NCBI GenBank assembly: GCA_017386165.1
Contig: JAFNQK010000127.1
Location: 1 to 46,632 of the forward strand
Origin: Treponema sp.
GTDB taxonomy: Bacteria; Spirochaetota; Spirochaetia; Treponematales; Treponemataceae
Reading direction: 5' to 3'
Length of the DNA: 46,632 bases
Part shown: positions 32,267-41,390 of the stretch, in pieces
How positions within the stretch are numbered: position 1 is the stretch's first letter
How the letters are laid out: each line of letters begins with the position of its first letter
Notes under the pieces: model-generated
Database searches by the model: none
The model's input: only the letters and a program-made list of their open reading frames with translations
What the model was told of the DNA's origin: nothing
Made by a program: the position numbers and the translations under genes

Positions 32267-35158
32267 CTAGTTTTTTCTGCCTGCAACGGTAAATGAGGTT
32301 CGGCAGATGCTCTTAAAGGCGCAGCTTTTGCAGTTGGCGTAGGTATCGACCTTGAGCTTTGCATCTTCAGCCTTAAAGGAAGGTTCGAGACTGCCCTTGC
32401 TTACTGAGTCGTACATCGTATCCGTGTATTCATGGAAAAGTTCCAGAGTTGTTTCAAATTCTTCAGGAGTAACAGATTTGTCTCTGCTTGAGGTTTTGTT
32501 CTCACTGATAATTATCTTTTTGCCGCTGGATGAAGTATTGGTTATAGAACGGAAGGTCATCCTGGATACTCTTACAGAATCATGTCCAATATTCCATAGA
32601 TCAACATACATTGCACATTGAAAATTTTCTAACAAGCCGGTTGTTTCGTCTACGATACAGTCATTTATTGCCGGCACTGAATTGTTTTTATAGTCTACAA
32701 TGATTATCTGGTCATCATCATTTACGAGAATACAGTCGATTTTACCGCACAGGGCATAGTCGTCGTATTTGATTCCGTTCCAGCTCTCGGTTGAGACAAC
32801 CTTGCATCCGCCGTAGCCTGGAATCGAAGAAGCGTCTTGAGGACGGCAAAAATCCCTTAGAAAACTTGTTATAATGTCTACAAAAATAGACTTTTGACTC
32901 TCCAAAACGGTAATTACGATAGGACTATCTTTAAACGGCATGTCAAAGGAATGAATTGCCTTGTCTGCACAGGCATTAATCTTGTCATAAACCAGAGCTT
33001 CCTGTTCTCCAAAAGAACCGTCCGTTTCTGATGCAACCGGTAAAACCTTAAACTCATTGAACAAAAGTTCCAGAATCTTATGGTTTATTACCCCCTGATC
33101 AAAATAATTGAACAAAACTGCATCCAGACTGTCATCTTTGAGCTTTAATACATTAGAAAAAATCCATTTTCGAGGACACGGGAAAAAGTCAGACATATCT
33201 TTCTGGGTGATTTTAAGAACATCCTCGCCCACGCCTTCTATTTTTCTGGAACTTAAGGCAGCTTTTGCCAGTTCCCAAATCCTGCTGTTGTCACTTGCAG
33301 CATCAGATTTGCTTTCAAACCTTTCTTTCCACAGTTTAAACTGTTCTATCTGCTTATCTGATAATTCCTGAGGCACAGAACCGTCTTTTTTACAGCCATA
33401 AAGGAACCATTTGCCCTCGTTTTTGATAAAATCCATCTTGTCCAGCTCTGCAAAAGGTTCTTCGCTCATTTGTTTAAGGGAATTATGAGGAATTGCAAAG
33501 CCGTTAAGGGACTTTTCACTAAAAGAATAAATAGTCGGACTTTCGGTTTCGGTATTAAACTTGGAATACAGCCTCAAATATGCAAGAGAGACTTTGTCAT
33601 TGTCATGAATTCCAAGTTTTTCCCGTTTTTGAGAAGTTAAAAATCCCAGCTTTTTAAATCCGATGTTTACGGCATTCTGGGTGCAGTTTAGAACCACGTT
33701 ATACTTAAATGCAGAACTTGCCGCTACCTTATAATCAAAGATATTTACTCCGATGAGTTTTTCCTGGGTTGTATACTGAATATCCCTGAGTTCATTCAAA
33801 AAGAATTCAAAATGATTGTTGATTACAAGGTCCCGGGGAATTACATAATCATTTTCAATCTGAATCAGATCATTGAGACACTTAATACAGCGGGAAAGAA
33901 CATTATCTGCTGACTGATTAAATCCGTCTTTCTGTAAAAATTCATTCTTAAAGGCGAACCACATCTGCAGGATATCCTTAAAAGATTCTGCCTTGCACAT
34001 GGATTCTACATAATCCCGGAATTTCTTGTACAGGCGGAGTTCCAGTTCGTTGGTGCTGGAGGTCTTTTTGAGGGCTTTAATCCACTGATCTTCTTCTTTT
34101 TGATTGCTGTAATTGCAGATAATATGGAGTTCCTGGCCGATTCTGACAAGATTTTCATTGATTTCGGGACTCTGCCATGGAATATAGGTATTCATAAGGC
34201 AGGCTCTAACTGAATCGTAATCAAAATTATTGTTGATACAGTTGTTAAAATCCTCAAAAATCGAACCCGCATTGTTGACAGTCACCTTCTGACCTGCACG
34301 CAATACAAAAGGAATACAGTAGTTTTTTAGTTCCCGCTTTAAATACGGCTCATATACCTCCAGTTCTGGAACATGGAGCGCAATATCATTGTAGGAAACG
34401 CCTTTGCTGTTCAAATCCCGGAGATAAAGTGCAGTACGGCGCAACTCTTTTCGGGCATCGCTGTAACAATGAACTTTTAACGGAAGCTTTGGTTCTTCCG
34501 GCAATACATAAAGATGAACCGAATGGCTTTGTGTCAAAAGAGAATCATATTCATCAAAATCGTTAAACTGTTCCGGGTAAAAAATAAAGAATTCTTTTGC
34601 CGTATCGTTAAACTCTGCTCCAATCCAGGACGGTTCAAATATTTCGTTTCCAAGAAATTCCTTGTATTTATTAAAAAGAAGCAGGTAATCAGAATCTTCT
34701 GCATCAATCTGGTCCGGATTCTGCTGGCTCCAGGGCTCAAATCTGTCGTGCCACATCTTTAATGAACTCAAATTAGAACTGAGCCAGGCTGCAAAGGAGT
34801 ATCCGTCTTCTGCATATTCTCCTGAAATAATCGATTTGAAAAGGAGTTCTTTGCCCTCTTTTGCGGCCTTTGCGTTCTGATAAAGCAGGTCATTTACAAA
34901 GATTTTTCTCAGAACAGAAGGAACTGCGTGTTTTGACGCGTCTTTAGCCACAACATATTCCCTTTTAAAACTGTCCCATGCCATAAAATGTTCCAGGCCG
35001 ACAGCTTTTACTCCGCTCAGGTCAGGATTTTTAACGCACCATTCTGCCCATGAAGAAGTACACAATTCAGTAGAAAAAATAAATACCGAATTTTCCTTTT
35101 TTATATTTTCTTTAATGATTTTACCGATATCACAAGGTTCAAGAGTTGTTTTTTGCAT
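32267..35158 (-). CDS. addB: AddB-like nuclease/inactive helicase subunit
   Basis: 963 aa. The C-terminal third is a PD-(D/E)xK nuclease: DCILVNDDDQIIIVDYKN holds the acidic residues and lysine. Iron-sulfur cysteines are visible as C in FFPCPRKWIF and the CKSCAFKSIC cluster near the end, as in AddB and Cas4-type nucleases. The N-terminal helicase-like part shows no Walker A, so it is probably structural. It is shorter than Bacillus AddB (about 1160). No Shine-Dalgarno site; TATAAT ends 7 nt before the ATG, predicting a leaderless mRNA. First gene of the addB-addA pair, divergent from the membrane protein at 35262. Confidence 0.82.
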   Translation of the reverse strand: MQKTTLEPCDIGKIIKENIKKENSVFIFSTELCTSSWAEWCVKNPDLSGVKAVGLEHFMAWDSFKREYVVAKDASKHAVPSVLRKIFVNDLLYQNAKAAKEGKELLFKSIISGEYAEDGYSFAAWLSSNLSSLKMWHDRFEPWSQQNPDQIDAEDSDYLLLFNKYKEFLGNEIFEPSWIGAEFNDTAKEFFIFYPEQFNDFDEYDSLLTQSHSVHLYVLPEEPKLPLKVHCYSDARKELRRTALYLRDLNSKGVSYNDIALHVPELEVYEPYLKRELKNYCIPFVLRAGQKVTVNNAGSIFEDFNNCINNNFDYDSVRACLMNTYIPWQSPEINENLVRIGQELHIICNYSNQKEEDQWIKALKKTSSTNELELRLYKKFRDYVESMCKAESFKDILQMWFAFKNEFLQKDGFNQSADNVLSRCIKCLNDLIQIENDYVIPRDLVINNHFEFFLNELRDIQYTTQEKLIGVNIFDYKVAASSAFKYNVVLNCTQNAVNIGFKKLGFLTSQKREKLGIHDNDKVSLAYLRLYSKFNTETESPTIYSFSEKSLNGFAIPHNSLKQMSEEPFAELDKMDFIKNEGKWFLYGCKKDGSVPQELSDKQIEQFKLWKERFESKSDAASDNSRIWELAKAALSSRKIEGVGEDVLKITQKDMSDFFPCPRKWIFSNVLKLKDDSLDAVLFNYFDQGVINHKILELLFNEFKVLPVASETDGSFGEQEALVYDKINACADKAIHSFDMPFKDSPIVITVLESQKSIFVDIITSFLRDFCRPQDASSIPGYGGCKVVSTESWNGIKYDDYALCGKIDCILVNDDDQIIIVDYKNNSVPAINDCIVDETTGLLENFQCAMYVDLWNIGHDSVRVSRMTFRSITNTSSSGKKIIISENKTSSRDKSVTPEEFETTLELFHEYTDTMYDSVSKGSLEPSFKAEDAKLKVDTYANCKSCAFKSICRTSFTVAGRKN

Positions 35159-35165
35159 AAGTTAA

Positions 35166-35255
35166 ATTATAAGAGAAGAAAAGTCTTTTTTGAAGTGAAA
35201 AATGCCTTTGTCGACCTTTTCGATAATTGATTTTTTTATTTTGATATGAAATATT
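35166..35255. promoter_or_regulatory. Divergent promoters for addB and the Pr6Pr-like gene
   Basis: Minus strand: TTCAAA (35194-35189), 17 nt, TATAAT (35171-35166), 7 nt before addB ATG. Plus strand: TTGATT (35227-35232), 17 nt, AATATT (35250-35255), 6 nt before the ATG at 35262. Both point to starts at or next to the start codon. Confidence 0.55.
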
Positions 35256-35261
35256 ACTTAC

Positions 35262-35948
35262 ATGAAAAACCGAAAAAATATTTCTATCATTTTGAACCTG
35301 ATAATTTTTGTATTTACTCTATTTGCAACCGTCAGCATGATTATTGGTTTTGAATTTATGGGTGATGCAAAAGCACTTTCTTCCAGAAACTTTTATGCCT
35401 TCAAGTATTTTACAGTGGATTCAAATGTTTTTGCCGCTCTTGTATCCCTGGCTTATGTAATTTACAAGTCTACTCCCTCTGGAAAAGAAAATGAGTATTT
35501 AAACCGCGGTTTTTACATATTAAAACTCGCTGCAACTACCGGTGTAACCCTTACTATGCTGGTTACGATTTTCTTTCTTTCTCCAAAAATGGGTTCTTCA
35601 TTTTTGATGCTGTTTATGAATTCAAACCTTTTTATGCATCTAATTACCCCAATTTTGTGCATTATCAGCTTTATCTTTTTTGAACCTGTAAAACGGGATG
35701 ATTCAAAATTCTATTTCAGTCTTTCAGGGATTATTCCAATGCTTTTGTACGCAATCTTTTATATTCCGAATATTCTCTTGCATCTGGAAGAAGGAAAACC
35801 GTCTCATACTTATGACTGGTATGGATTTTTGGATGGCGGGATTAATACTGCCTGGTTTGTATTTCCGGCAATTCTTGTAGTAACCTGGCTGTTTGCACTC
35901 GCTTTATGGGGTGCAAACAGAGGTTTTAGTAAAAAACTTGAAAATTAA
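35262..35948 (+). CDS. Pr6Pr-like six-helix membrane protein
   Basis: 228 aa with six hydrophobic segments (about 8-30, 50-68, 88-108, 116-142, 150-172, 195-218). FKYFTVDSNVFAAL, NLFMHLITPILCIISFI and the late DWYGFLDGG region resemble the Pr6Pr/FAR-17a-AIG1-related family of bacterial membrane proteins, whose function is not established. No Shine-Dalgarno site; a leaderless start is predicted. It ends immediately next to the convergent DAHP synthase stop, with no room for a separate terminator. Confidence 0.7.
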   Translation: MKNRKNISIILNLIIFVFTLFATVSMIIGFEFMGDAKALSSRNFYAFKYFTVDSNVFAALVSLAYVIYKSTPSGKENEYLNRGFYILKLAATTGVTLTMLVTIFFLSPKMGSSFLMLFMNSNLFMHLITPILCIISFIFFEPVKRDDSKFYFSLSGIIPMLLYAIFYIPNILLHLEEGKPSHTYDWYGFLDGGINTAWFVFPAILVVTWLFALALWGANRGFSKKLEN

Positions 35949-36980
35949 TTAAAGCTTTTCTGCAATTCTATAGATCATGTCTTCGGTCTTTTCCCAGCCG
36001 AGACATGCATCTGTAATTGACTTTCCGTAGCAGCCGTCGCCAGGTTTCTGTGCGCCGTCTTCGATGTAACTTTCAATCATAAAGCCCTTAACAAGCTTAG
36101 CAATTCTTTCGCTGTGACCTGCAGAATGGAGAACATCCATTACGATGCGAGGCTGTTCAAAAGGATTCTTGCCTGAGTTAGCATGATTACAGTCAACGAT
36201 AACAGAAGGATTTGTAAGATGTTCGTTTGCGTCATATACATCGCAGAGACGGATGATGTCTTCGTAATGATAGTTTGGACGGCTCTTTCCCATCTTGTTT
36301 GTATAACCGCGCAAAATAGCGTGACAATGAGCATTTCCGTGAGAATGAACTTCCCAGCCGCGGTAAATAAAGGTGTGATGTCCCTGAGCGGCGTGGATGG
36401 CATTCATCATTACTGAATAATCGCCAGAAGTTGGGTTTTTCATTCCAACAGGAACATTGATTCCACTTGCAACAAGGCGGTGCTGCTGGTCTTCTACTGA
36501 GCGGGCACCGATTGCTACATATGCAAGAATATCATCGAGATACTGATAATTTTCCGGATAGAGCATTTCATCTGCACAAGAAAAACCTGTTTCCTGGAGA
36601 GCTCTCATATGCATGTGACGGGTAGCAATAATACCTTTTACGAGATCCGGCTTTTCTGTTGGGTTTGGCTGGTGGAGCATTCCCTTATAGCCTTCTCCGG
36701 TTGTACGAGGTTTATTTGTATAGATTCTTGGAATAATAAGAATCTTATCTTTTACTTTTTCCTGAACATTAACAAGGCGTGATACATAATCAACAACGCT
36801 GTCTTCGTTATCTGCAGAACAAGGTCCAATAATTAAAAGTTTTCGTTTATCTTTTCCTTCAAAGATGTTTTCAATCTGAACCTGGCGGTCAGCAACAGTT
36901 TTTTTCATTTCTTCTGAAACAGGGAACATTCCCTTAATTTCATCTGGCGAGGCCAATTGTTTAATAAAATCGCAATTCAT
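35949..36980 (-). CDS. DAHP synthase, class I (AroG/F/H type)
   Basis: 343 aa. Condenses phosphoenolpyruvate and erythrose 4-phosphate, the first step to aromatic amino acids. Landmarks: IGPCSADN (metal Cys), PRIYTNKPRTTGEGYKG (the R-x-Y-x-x-KPRT substrate loop), GARSVEDQQHR, GMKNPTSGDY, and VDCNHANSGK (metal His). The length fits the E. coli AroF/G/H class with an N-terminal extension for feedback control; which amino acid inhibits it cannot be read. It has no clear Shine-Dalgarno site. A lone gene, not in an aro cluster. Confidence 0.94.
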   Translation of the reverse strand: MNCDFIKQLASPDEIKGMFPVSEEMKKTVADRQVQIENIFEGKDKRKLLIIGPCSADNEDSVVDYVSRLVNVQEKVKDKILIIPRIYTNKPRTTGEGYKGMLHQPNPTEKPDLVKGIIATRHMHMRALQETGFSCADEMLYPENYQYLDDILAYVAIGARSVEDQQHRLVASGINVPVGMKNPTSGDYSVMMNAIHAAQGHHTFIYRGWEVHSHGNAHCHAILRGYTNKMGKSRPNYHYEDIIRLCDVYDANEHLTNPSVIVDCNHANSGKNPFEQPRIVMDVLHSAGHSERIAKLVKGFMIESYIEDGAQKPGDGCYGKSITDACLGWEKTEDMIYRIAEKL

Positions 36981-37057
36981 AGTGCAGTAATTCTCACACT
37001 TTTTTAAATATTTTTCAATCAGTTCTCATATTCGACAGTTTGTGATATAAGTTAATT

Positions 37058-37267
37058 ATGGAACAAAATCCACAGTGGAAATACAAATTTTCAGATTCTC
37101 TGGGCCAGCAGATAGCCTATAATCCGCATACTGGTTGCATTATTTGTGAGGATGGCACTGAATATTCCGCTGAGGAAAACAAGATTTTACGGCAGAAGGA
37201 AAAGCCGACTCCTCTTGCCGTTCACATTATCAAAAAAGTTTTTAAGGGAACAATTATTTCTCAATAG
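37058..37267 (+). CDS. Small conserved-looking protein, 69 aa
   Basis: Family not recognised. Soluble, with a CxxC-like pair (GCIICEDG, residues 27-34) and a basic amphipathic C-terminus (VHIIKKVFKG). It has its own promoter-like sequence: TTCTCA (37023-37028), 17 nt, TATAAG (37046-37051), 6 nt before ATG, the same leaderless layout as other genes here. It overlaps the 3' end of the convergent EAL gene by 14 bp. I judge it real from promoter placement and balanced composition, not homology. Confidence 0.55.
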   Translation: MEQNPQWKYKFSDSLGQQIAYNPHTGCIICEDGTEYSAEENKILRQKEKPTPLAVHIIKKVFKGTIISQ

Positions 37268-39692
37268 CAGAACCGATTGCTCTGATTGGTTTTCCGTTTT
37301 CATCAAATTCTGTTTCGTATCTTACAAGAAGCTCTCTGCCATCCAGCGGAGAATGCACAATTGCAGAAAAGTGCTTTTGTCCATTTGCAATGTCCTTGTG
37401 CCACTGGATATAGGTATCGAGGAAGGAGTCTTCTATAACTTTCTTACCAATCATACATTCCGGATAATTTTCAAGCACAGAAGGAAGATTAAATTCTTTC
37501 ATAATGCGTGGACCAGGATAAACCCGTTTTGTTTTTACATCATATTCCCAGAAGTATAGTCCAACCTGTTCGCAGACTTTTACTGAGCGACGGATATAGG
37601 TTCTAAAATCCTGAATCTGGAGCATTTCTTCTGTAACATTGCGAATCAGACCATATAGAATGTAATGATTATTGTTCTGTTCAAGGAGTCTTACGACTGT
37701 GAGAATGCAAACCCTTTTTTCTCGTGGAGTTCCACGGAAATACACCCTCCAAGTCTTACATTCCTGGACTTTTTTTGTCTCTATAGCCTTTTTAATCATG
37801 GACTTATAATTGTTTAGGTCTTCGATACTTTCAAATTCATCAAACTTCATCTGGAGGAGTTCTCTTTCTGTAAGGTCAACGCCAAGCTGTTCGATGTAGG
37901 GCTGATTTACGCGCTGCAATTCGAGCTTATTATTGAAATAAGAAATGATACAGGCAGCTCCAACATAGGTGTTATAAATAAGAGTCTCAAGCGAATTCGG
38001 ATTCCAAAAATCAACTGTGTTAATCTGCTCATTTATTGAGCTTTTTTTTAAACTTGTGGAATTGATATTTGATTTCTTTAATAAATCTATGAACTGCAGT
38101 TCTGGTATCGGCTTGGAGTATAAATATCCCTGAATATAGTCAGCTCCGATACTCTTTAAGAAATCGGCCTGTTCAACGCTTTCTACACCTTCTGCGATGA
38201 TTGGCAGATTGAGCCAGCGGGCCATACTGACGATTGAACTTATGACAGTTCCTCCTCGGCTATGGGCCTTTTTATCAGAAAGGAATTTCATATCTAGTTT
38301 GATGATGTCAAAATCAATGTCCTTTAATACATTCAATGACGAATACCCTGAACCAAAATCGTCCATTTCAACGATATATCCGTGATCATGCAAGTTGTGA
38401 ACTACATGATTGATACATTCATTTTCGCCAAAAACTGCTGATTCTGTAATTTCAACTCTAAGATATTTTACAGGAACATCATACTTTGTTCGAATTTCTT
38501 CAAGTCTGTCTACAAAGTCTGTCTGCATAATATCATAGCGCGAAAAATTTGTAGAAATAGGAACAATTTTTAGTCCGTCGTTAAGGTGCTGCTTAATAAA
38601 CTTGCAGGCACATTCAAAAATATATAAATCAAGCGGCGTGATAAAACCATTGTTTTCGAAAATTGGAATAAATACGTCTGGGCGGATTAGTCCCTTTTCA
38701 GGATGCTCCCAGCGAACCAGTGCTTCGGCACCGACAAGCTCTCCTGTCGAATGATTAAACTGAGGCTGAAAATACGGAACAAATTCATGGTCATAAAGAG
38801 CCTGCACCATTCTGCCTACAACTTCTTGCTCGGTAAGCATCTGCTGTCTCAAATCTTCTGTGTAAAAGCGGTACTGGTGAGCGTATGTTCCCTTGATTGT
38901 GGATTCTGCAAGAACGGCTCTGTCCAGCATATTTGCGGCAAGAAGGCTTGTATCGTCGATTACATAAATACCTACATTGCAGCTTACTTTCATCGAAAGC
39001 TGGTACTCGCCTATCTGTTCGATGAGATTTTCAGAGAATTTTGAAAGGTTTTTGTTATCAGTTTTTACAAAGAGTGCATAGCGGTCAGAACCAACACGGC
39101 AGGCCATTTCATCATCTTCTATTAAATCCTTGAGTATTTCTGCAATAAAGATTAAAAGGAGGTCACCACCTGCCTTGCCAAAAAGGTCATTAATCGCCTT
39201 AAAACGGATTACATCAAAATAGATGATTGCATATTTTCCGGCAAGATGAGTCGGATTTCCCTGGAAGATTTCATTGATCTTATTGCTGAAGGTATTACTG
39301 TTCATGAGCCCTGTCAGCTCATCATATTCACTTTTGTGTTCCAGGTGATGAATTAAGTCATATTCTTCAGACAAGTCCTTGCAGGAAACAAGAACAGTCT
39401 TTCCAGGTTCTGCACAGATAAAGGCAATACAGAATACTTTTGTCTGGAGGTCAAAGGTTTTTAGGGTAAAATTCTGAAAGTCTGCCCAGTGGACTTTAGA
39501 ACTGCGGGCCTGTCGAAATTTTTTGACGAAACTCTCCATGTCGCCGTTTGAAAGAAAGATTTCATGTTCTATTACATCATGGATTTCACGTTTTCCTAGA
39601 TTTGGTGAGAAAACTTTATTCATATTGGGAGAGAAATAGTATTTATCTTCCGGAATATTGTAAGTAAGTAATAGGTCCTGTTCTTCTTCCAT
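37254..39692 (-). CDS. EAL c-di-GMP phosphodiesterase with inactive GGDEF
   Basis: 812 aa, soluble. N-terminal PAS-like region about 15-125; GGDEF domain about 130-280 whose signature is GSDRY (201-205), so cyclase activity is unlikely; EAL domain about 290-545 with E323 in EALVRW, VEITES, EMDDFGSGYSSL, IIKLDMKF and AEGVES all intact, so hydrolysis of c-di-GMP is likely; C-terminal PAS-like regions about 570-690 and 700-810. The degenerate GGDEF may bind GTP as an activator, as in known tandem proteins. Start at 39692: TATACT ends 6 nt upstream, no Shine-Dalgarno site. Divergent from the Na/Pi transporter gene. Confidence 0.9.
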   Translation of the reverse strand: MEEEQDLLLTYNIPEDKYYFSPNMNKVFSPNLGKREIHDVIEHEIFLSNGDMESFVKKFRQARSSKVHWADFQNFTLKTFDLQTKVFCIAFICAEPGKTVLVSCKDLSEEYDLIHHLEHKSEYDELTGLMNSNTFSNKINEIFQGNPTHLAGKYAIIYFDVIRFKAINDLFGKAGGDLLLIFIAEILKDLIEDDEMACRVGSDRYALFVKTDNKNLSKFSENLIEQIGEYQLSMKVSCNVGIYVIDDTSLLAANMLDRAVLAESTIKGTYAHQYRFYTEDLRQQMLTEQEVVGRMVQALYDHEFVPYFQPQFNHSTGELVGAEALVRWEHPEKGLIRPDVFIPIFENNGFITPLDLYIFECACKFIKQHLNDGLKIVPISTNFSRYDIMQTDFVDRLEEIRTKYDVPVKYLRVEITESAVFGENECINHVVHNLHDHGYIVEMDDFGSGYSSLNVLKDIDFDIIKLDMKFLSDKKAHSRGGTVISSIVSMARWLNLPIIAEGVESVEQADFLKSIGADYIQGYLYSKPIPELQFIDLLKKSNINSTSLKKSSINEQINTVDFWNPNSLETLIYNTYVGAACIISYFNNKLELQRVNQPYIEQLGVDLTERELLQMKFDEFESIEDLNNYKSMIKKAIETKKVQECKTWRVYFRGTPREKRVCILTVVRLLEQNNNHYILYGLIRNVTEEMLQIQDFRTYIRRSVKVCEQVGLYFWEYDVKTKRVYPGPRIMKEFNLPSVLENYPECMIGKKVIEDSFLDTYIQWHKDIANGQKHFSAIVHSPLDGRELLVRYETEFDENGKPIRAIGSAIEK

Positions 39693-39698
39693 GACATT

Positions 39699-39748
39699 AG
39701 TATATAGCAGGTTTTATAATTTGCAAATTTATTAATATACTGTAATAT
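39699..39748. promoter_or_regulatory. Overlapping divergent promoters, EAL gene and Na/Pi gene
   Basis: The self-complementary TTTGCAAA (39720-39727) serves as -35 in both directions. Minus strand: TTTGCA, 17 nt, TATACT (39704-39699). Plus strand: TTGCAA (39721-39726), 16 nt, TAATAT (39743-39748). Each -10 box ends 6-7 nt before the respective ATG. Confidence 0.5.
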
Positions 39749-39755
39749 TTAATTG

Positions 39756-41390
39756 ATGATTTTTGGTGTAATTTTTCAGATTTTAGGATTTGTAGGTTCT
39801 CTCTGTCTGCTTCTGTTTGGAATGAACATGCTTTCAAACGGTATTCAAAAAGGAGCTGGCAATAATCTTCAAAAATTACTTGGTAAAATCGCCGGGAACC
39901 GCTTTACGGCTGTTCTCACTGGAATTGGAGTTACAGCCATTATTCAGTCATCAGGTGCAACTACCGTCATGGTTGTAAGTTTTGTCAACGCAGAGATTTT
40001 AACTCTGCCACAGGCAATCGGAGTTATTTTTGGTGCGAATATCGGTACCACCGTAACTGCCTGGCTTGTTTCTCTTTTGGGATTTTCTTTTTCTATCAGT
40101 GCCATGGCAATTCCGCTTTTTGGATTTGGTTACATCATTAAAAGATTCAAAAAATTAAAGCTTCACAATTTTTCTGACTGTTTTATGGGGTTTGCCCTTC
40201 TTTTTATAGGGCTGGATCTTTTAAAAGAAGCATTAAAACTCGGTGATGGTGCTCAGATTTTTCTTTCTCACTTAAATGACCTTGGAATTCTTGGAATTAT
40301 AATTGGAATTATAATCGGTGCCGCAATCACAGCCCTACTGCATTCTTCTTCTGCAATGACTGCCATAGTTTTGACTATGGCTGCCAGCAAGTCTCTTTCA
40401 TGGGAACTGTCATGTGCCATCGTCCTTGGAAGTAATATCGGTTCTACAATCGATGCGGTAATGTCTTCTATCGGGGCATCTACAAATGCCAAGCGGACAG
40501 CTCTAATTCACGTTTCTTTTAATGTTATCGGAACTCTGATTGCCCTGTGCGTATTTAAGCCTTTCCTTCGTTTGGTGGATTTGATTGTTCCTCTTGCTCC
40601 ATCTGACAATATTACAACTCACATCGCAATGCTTCATACAGTGTTTAATATCAGTGCTACCCTGATTTTTATACCGTTTGTAAATCAGATTGCTTCTATT
40701 GCCACAAAGATTATACCGGAGCCGCCCAAAGATCTGGAACTCCACTATTATTTTCCTGCGGTCATTCCTCACAGCCGCGTAAGTGCAGATTTGTATGCCT
40801 TCCAGATAAAAAAAGAAATCACCAAGATGTGCTCAAAAAATATGGAAATGTTTGAAGCAATTTCCCGAATGCTGCTTGATAAATCCTCTGTCGAGGTCGA
40901 AAAAGGCAAAGTAATCTTTCTTGAAGAATACATCGACGAAATGCATACCGCCCTTTCTGAGTTTATGCAGAAGTGTCTCAGACTTCCGACAGCTAACTCT
41001 GCTGAGCGCAAAAACTTTATTGAAATGATTCGCGTTACTGATAATCTCGAAGACCTCAGCGACGAAATGTGTTCAATCACCTATTCCATGGAAAAATATC
41101 TTAAGAATGATTCTCCGGACCGCATTAAAGAACTGTATGATTATTTTGAACTTGCTCACATTTTCTATGAACAGGTTTCTGAATTGTACGCAATCGGTAT
41201 TTCTGATGACCAGCGTCTTTTGTTCGACAAGACAGAAAATACAATCGATACCAAAAAGAAAGAACTCCAGATAAATGCTCAAAACCGGCTTGAAAACGGT
41301 GCCGACGTAAAAGACGAATTGCAGTACATGGATCTGGTTAGGAGAATCGAAAAGGTCGGGGATTTTATTTATTCGATTGTCCGCTCTTAA
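39756..41390 (+). CDS. Na/Pi-cotransporter family protein with PhoU-like tail
   Basis: 544 aa from the ATG at 39756 (a TTG directly before it is also in frame). The N-terminal about 320 residues have 8-9 membrane segments and the two inverted QSS-type repeats of the family: IIQSSGATTVMVV with GANIGTT, and LLHSSSAMTAIVL with GSNIGST. The C-terminal about 200 residues are helical and charged, as in PhoU. The family imports phosphate with Na+, or sheds excess phosphate (YjbB). Single gene, divergent from the EAL gene; no Shine-Dalgarno site. The end overlaps the galactanase stop by 4 bp. Confidence 0.9.
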   Translation: MIFGVIFQILGFVGSLCLLLFGMNMLSNGIQKGAGNNLQKLLGKIAGNRFTAVLTGIGVTAIIQSSGATTVMVVSFVNAEILTLPQAIGVIFGANIGTTVTAWLVSLLGFSFSISAMAIPLFGFGYIIKRFKKLKLHNFSDCFMGFALLFIGLDLLKEALKLGDGAQIFLSHLNDLGILGIIIGIIIGAAITALLHSSSAMTAIVLTMAASKSLSWELSCAIVLGSNIGSTIDAVMSSIGASTNAKRTALIHVSFNVIGTLIALCVFKPFLRLVDLIVPLAPSDNITTHIAMLHTVFNISATLIFIPFVNQIASIATKIIPEPPKDLELHYYFPAVIPHSRVSADLYAFQIKKEITKMCSKNMEMFEAISRMLLDKSSVEVEKGKVIFLEEYIDEMHTALSEFMQKCLRLPTANSAERKNFIEMIRVTDNLEDLSDEMCSITYSMEKYLKNDSPDRIKELYDYFELAHIFYEQVSELYAIGISDDQRLLFDKTENTIDTKKKELQINAQNRLENGADVKDELQYMDLVRRIEKVGDFIYSIVRS

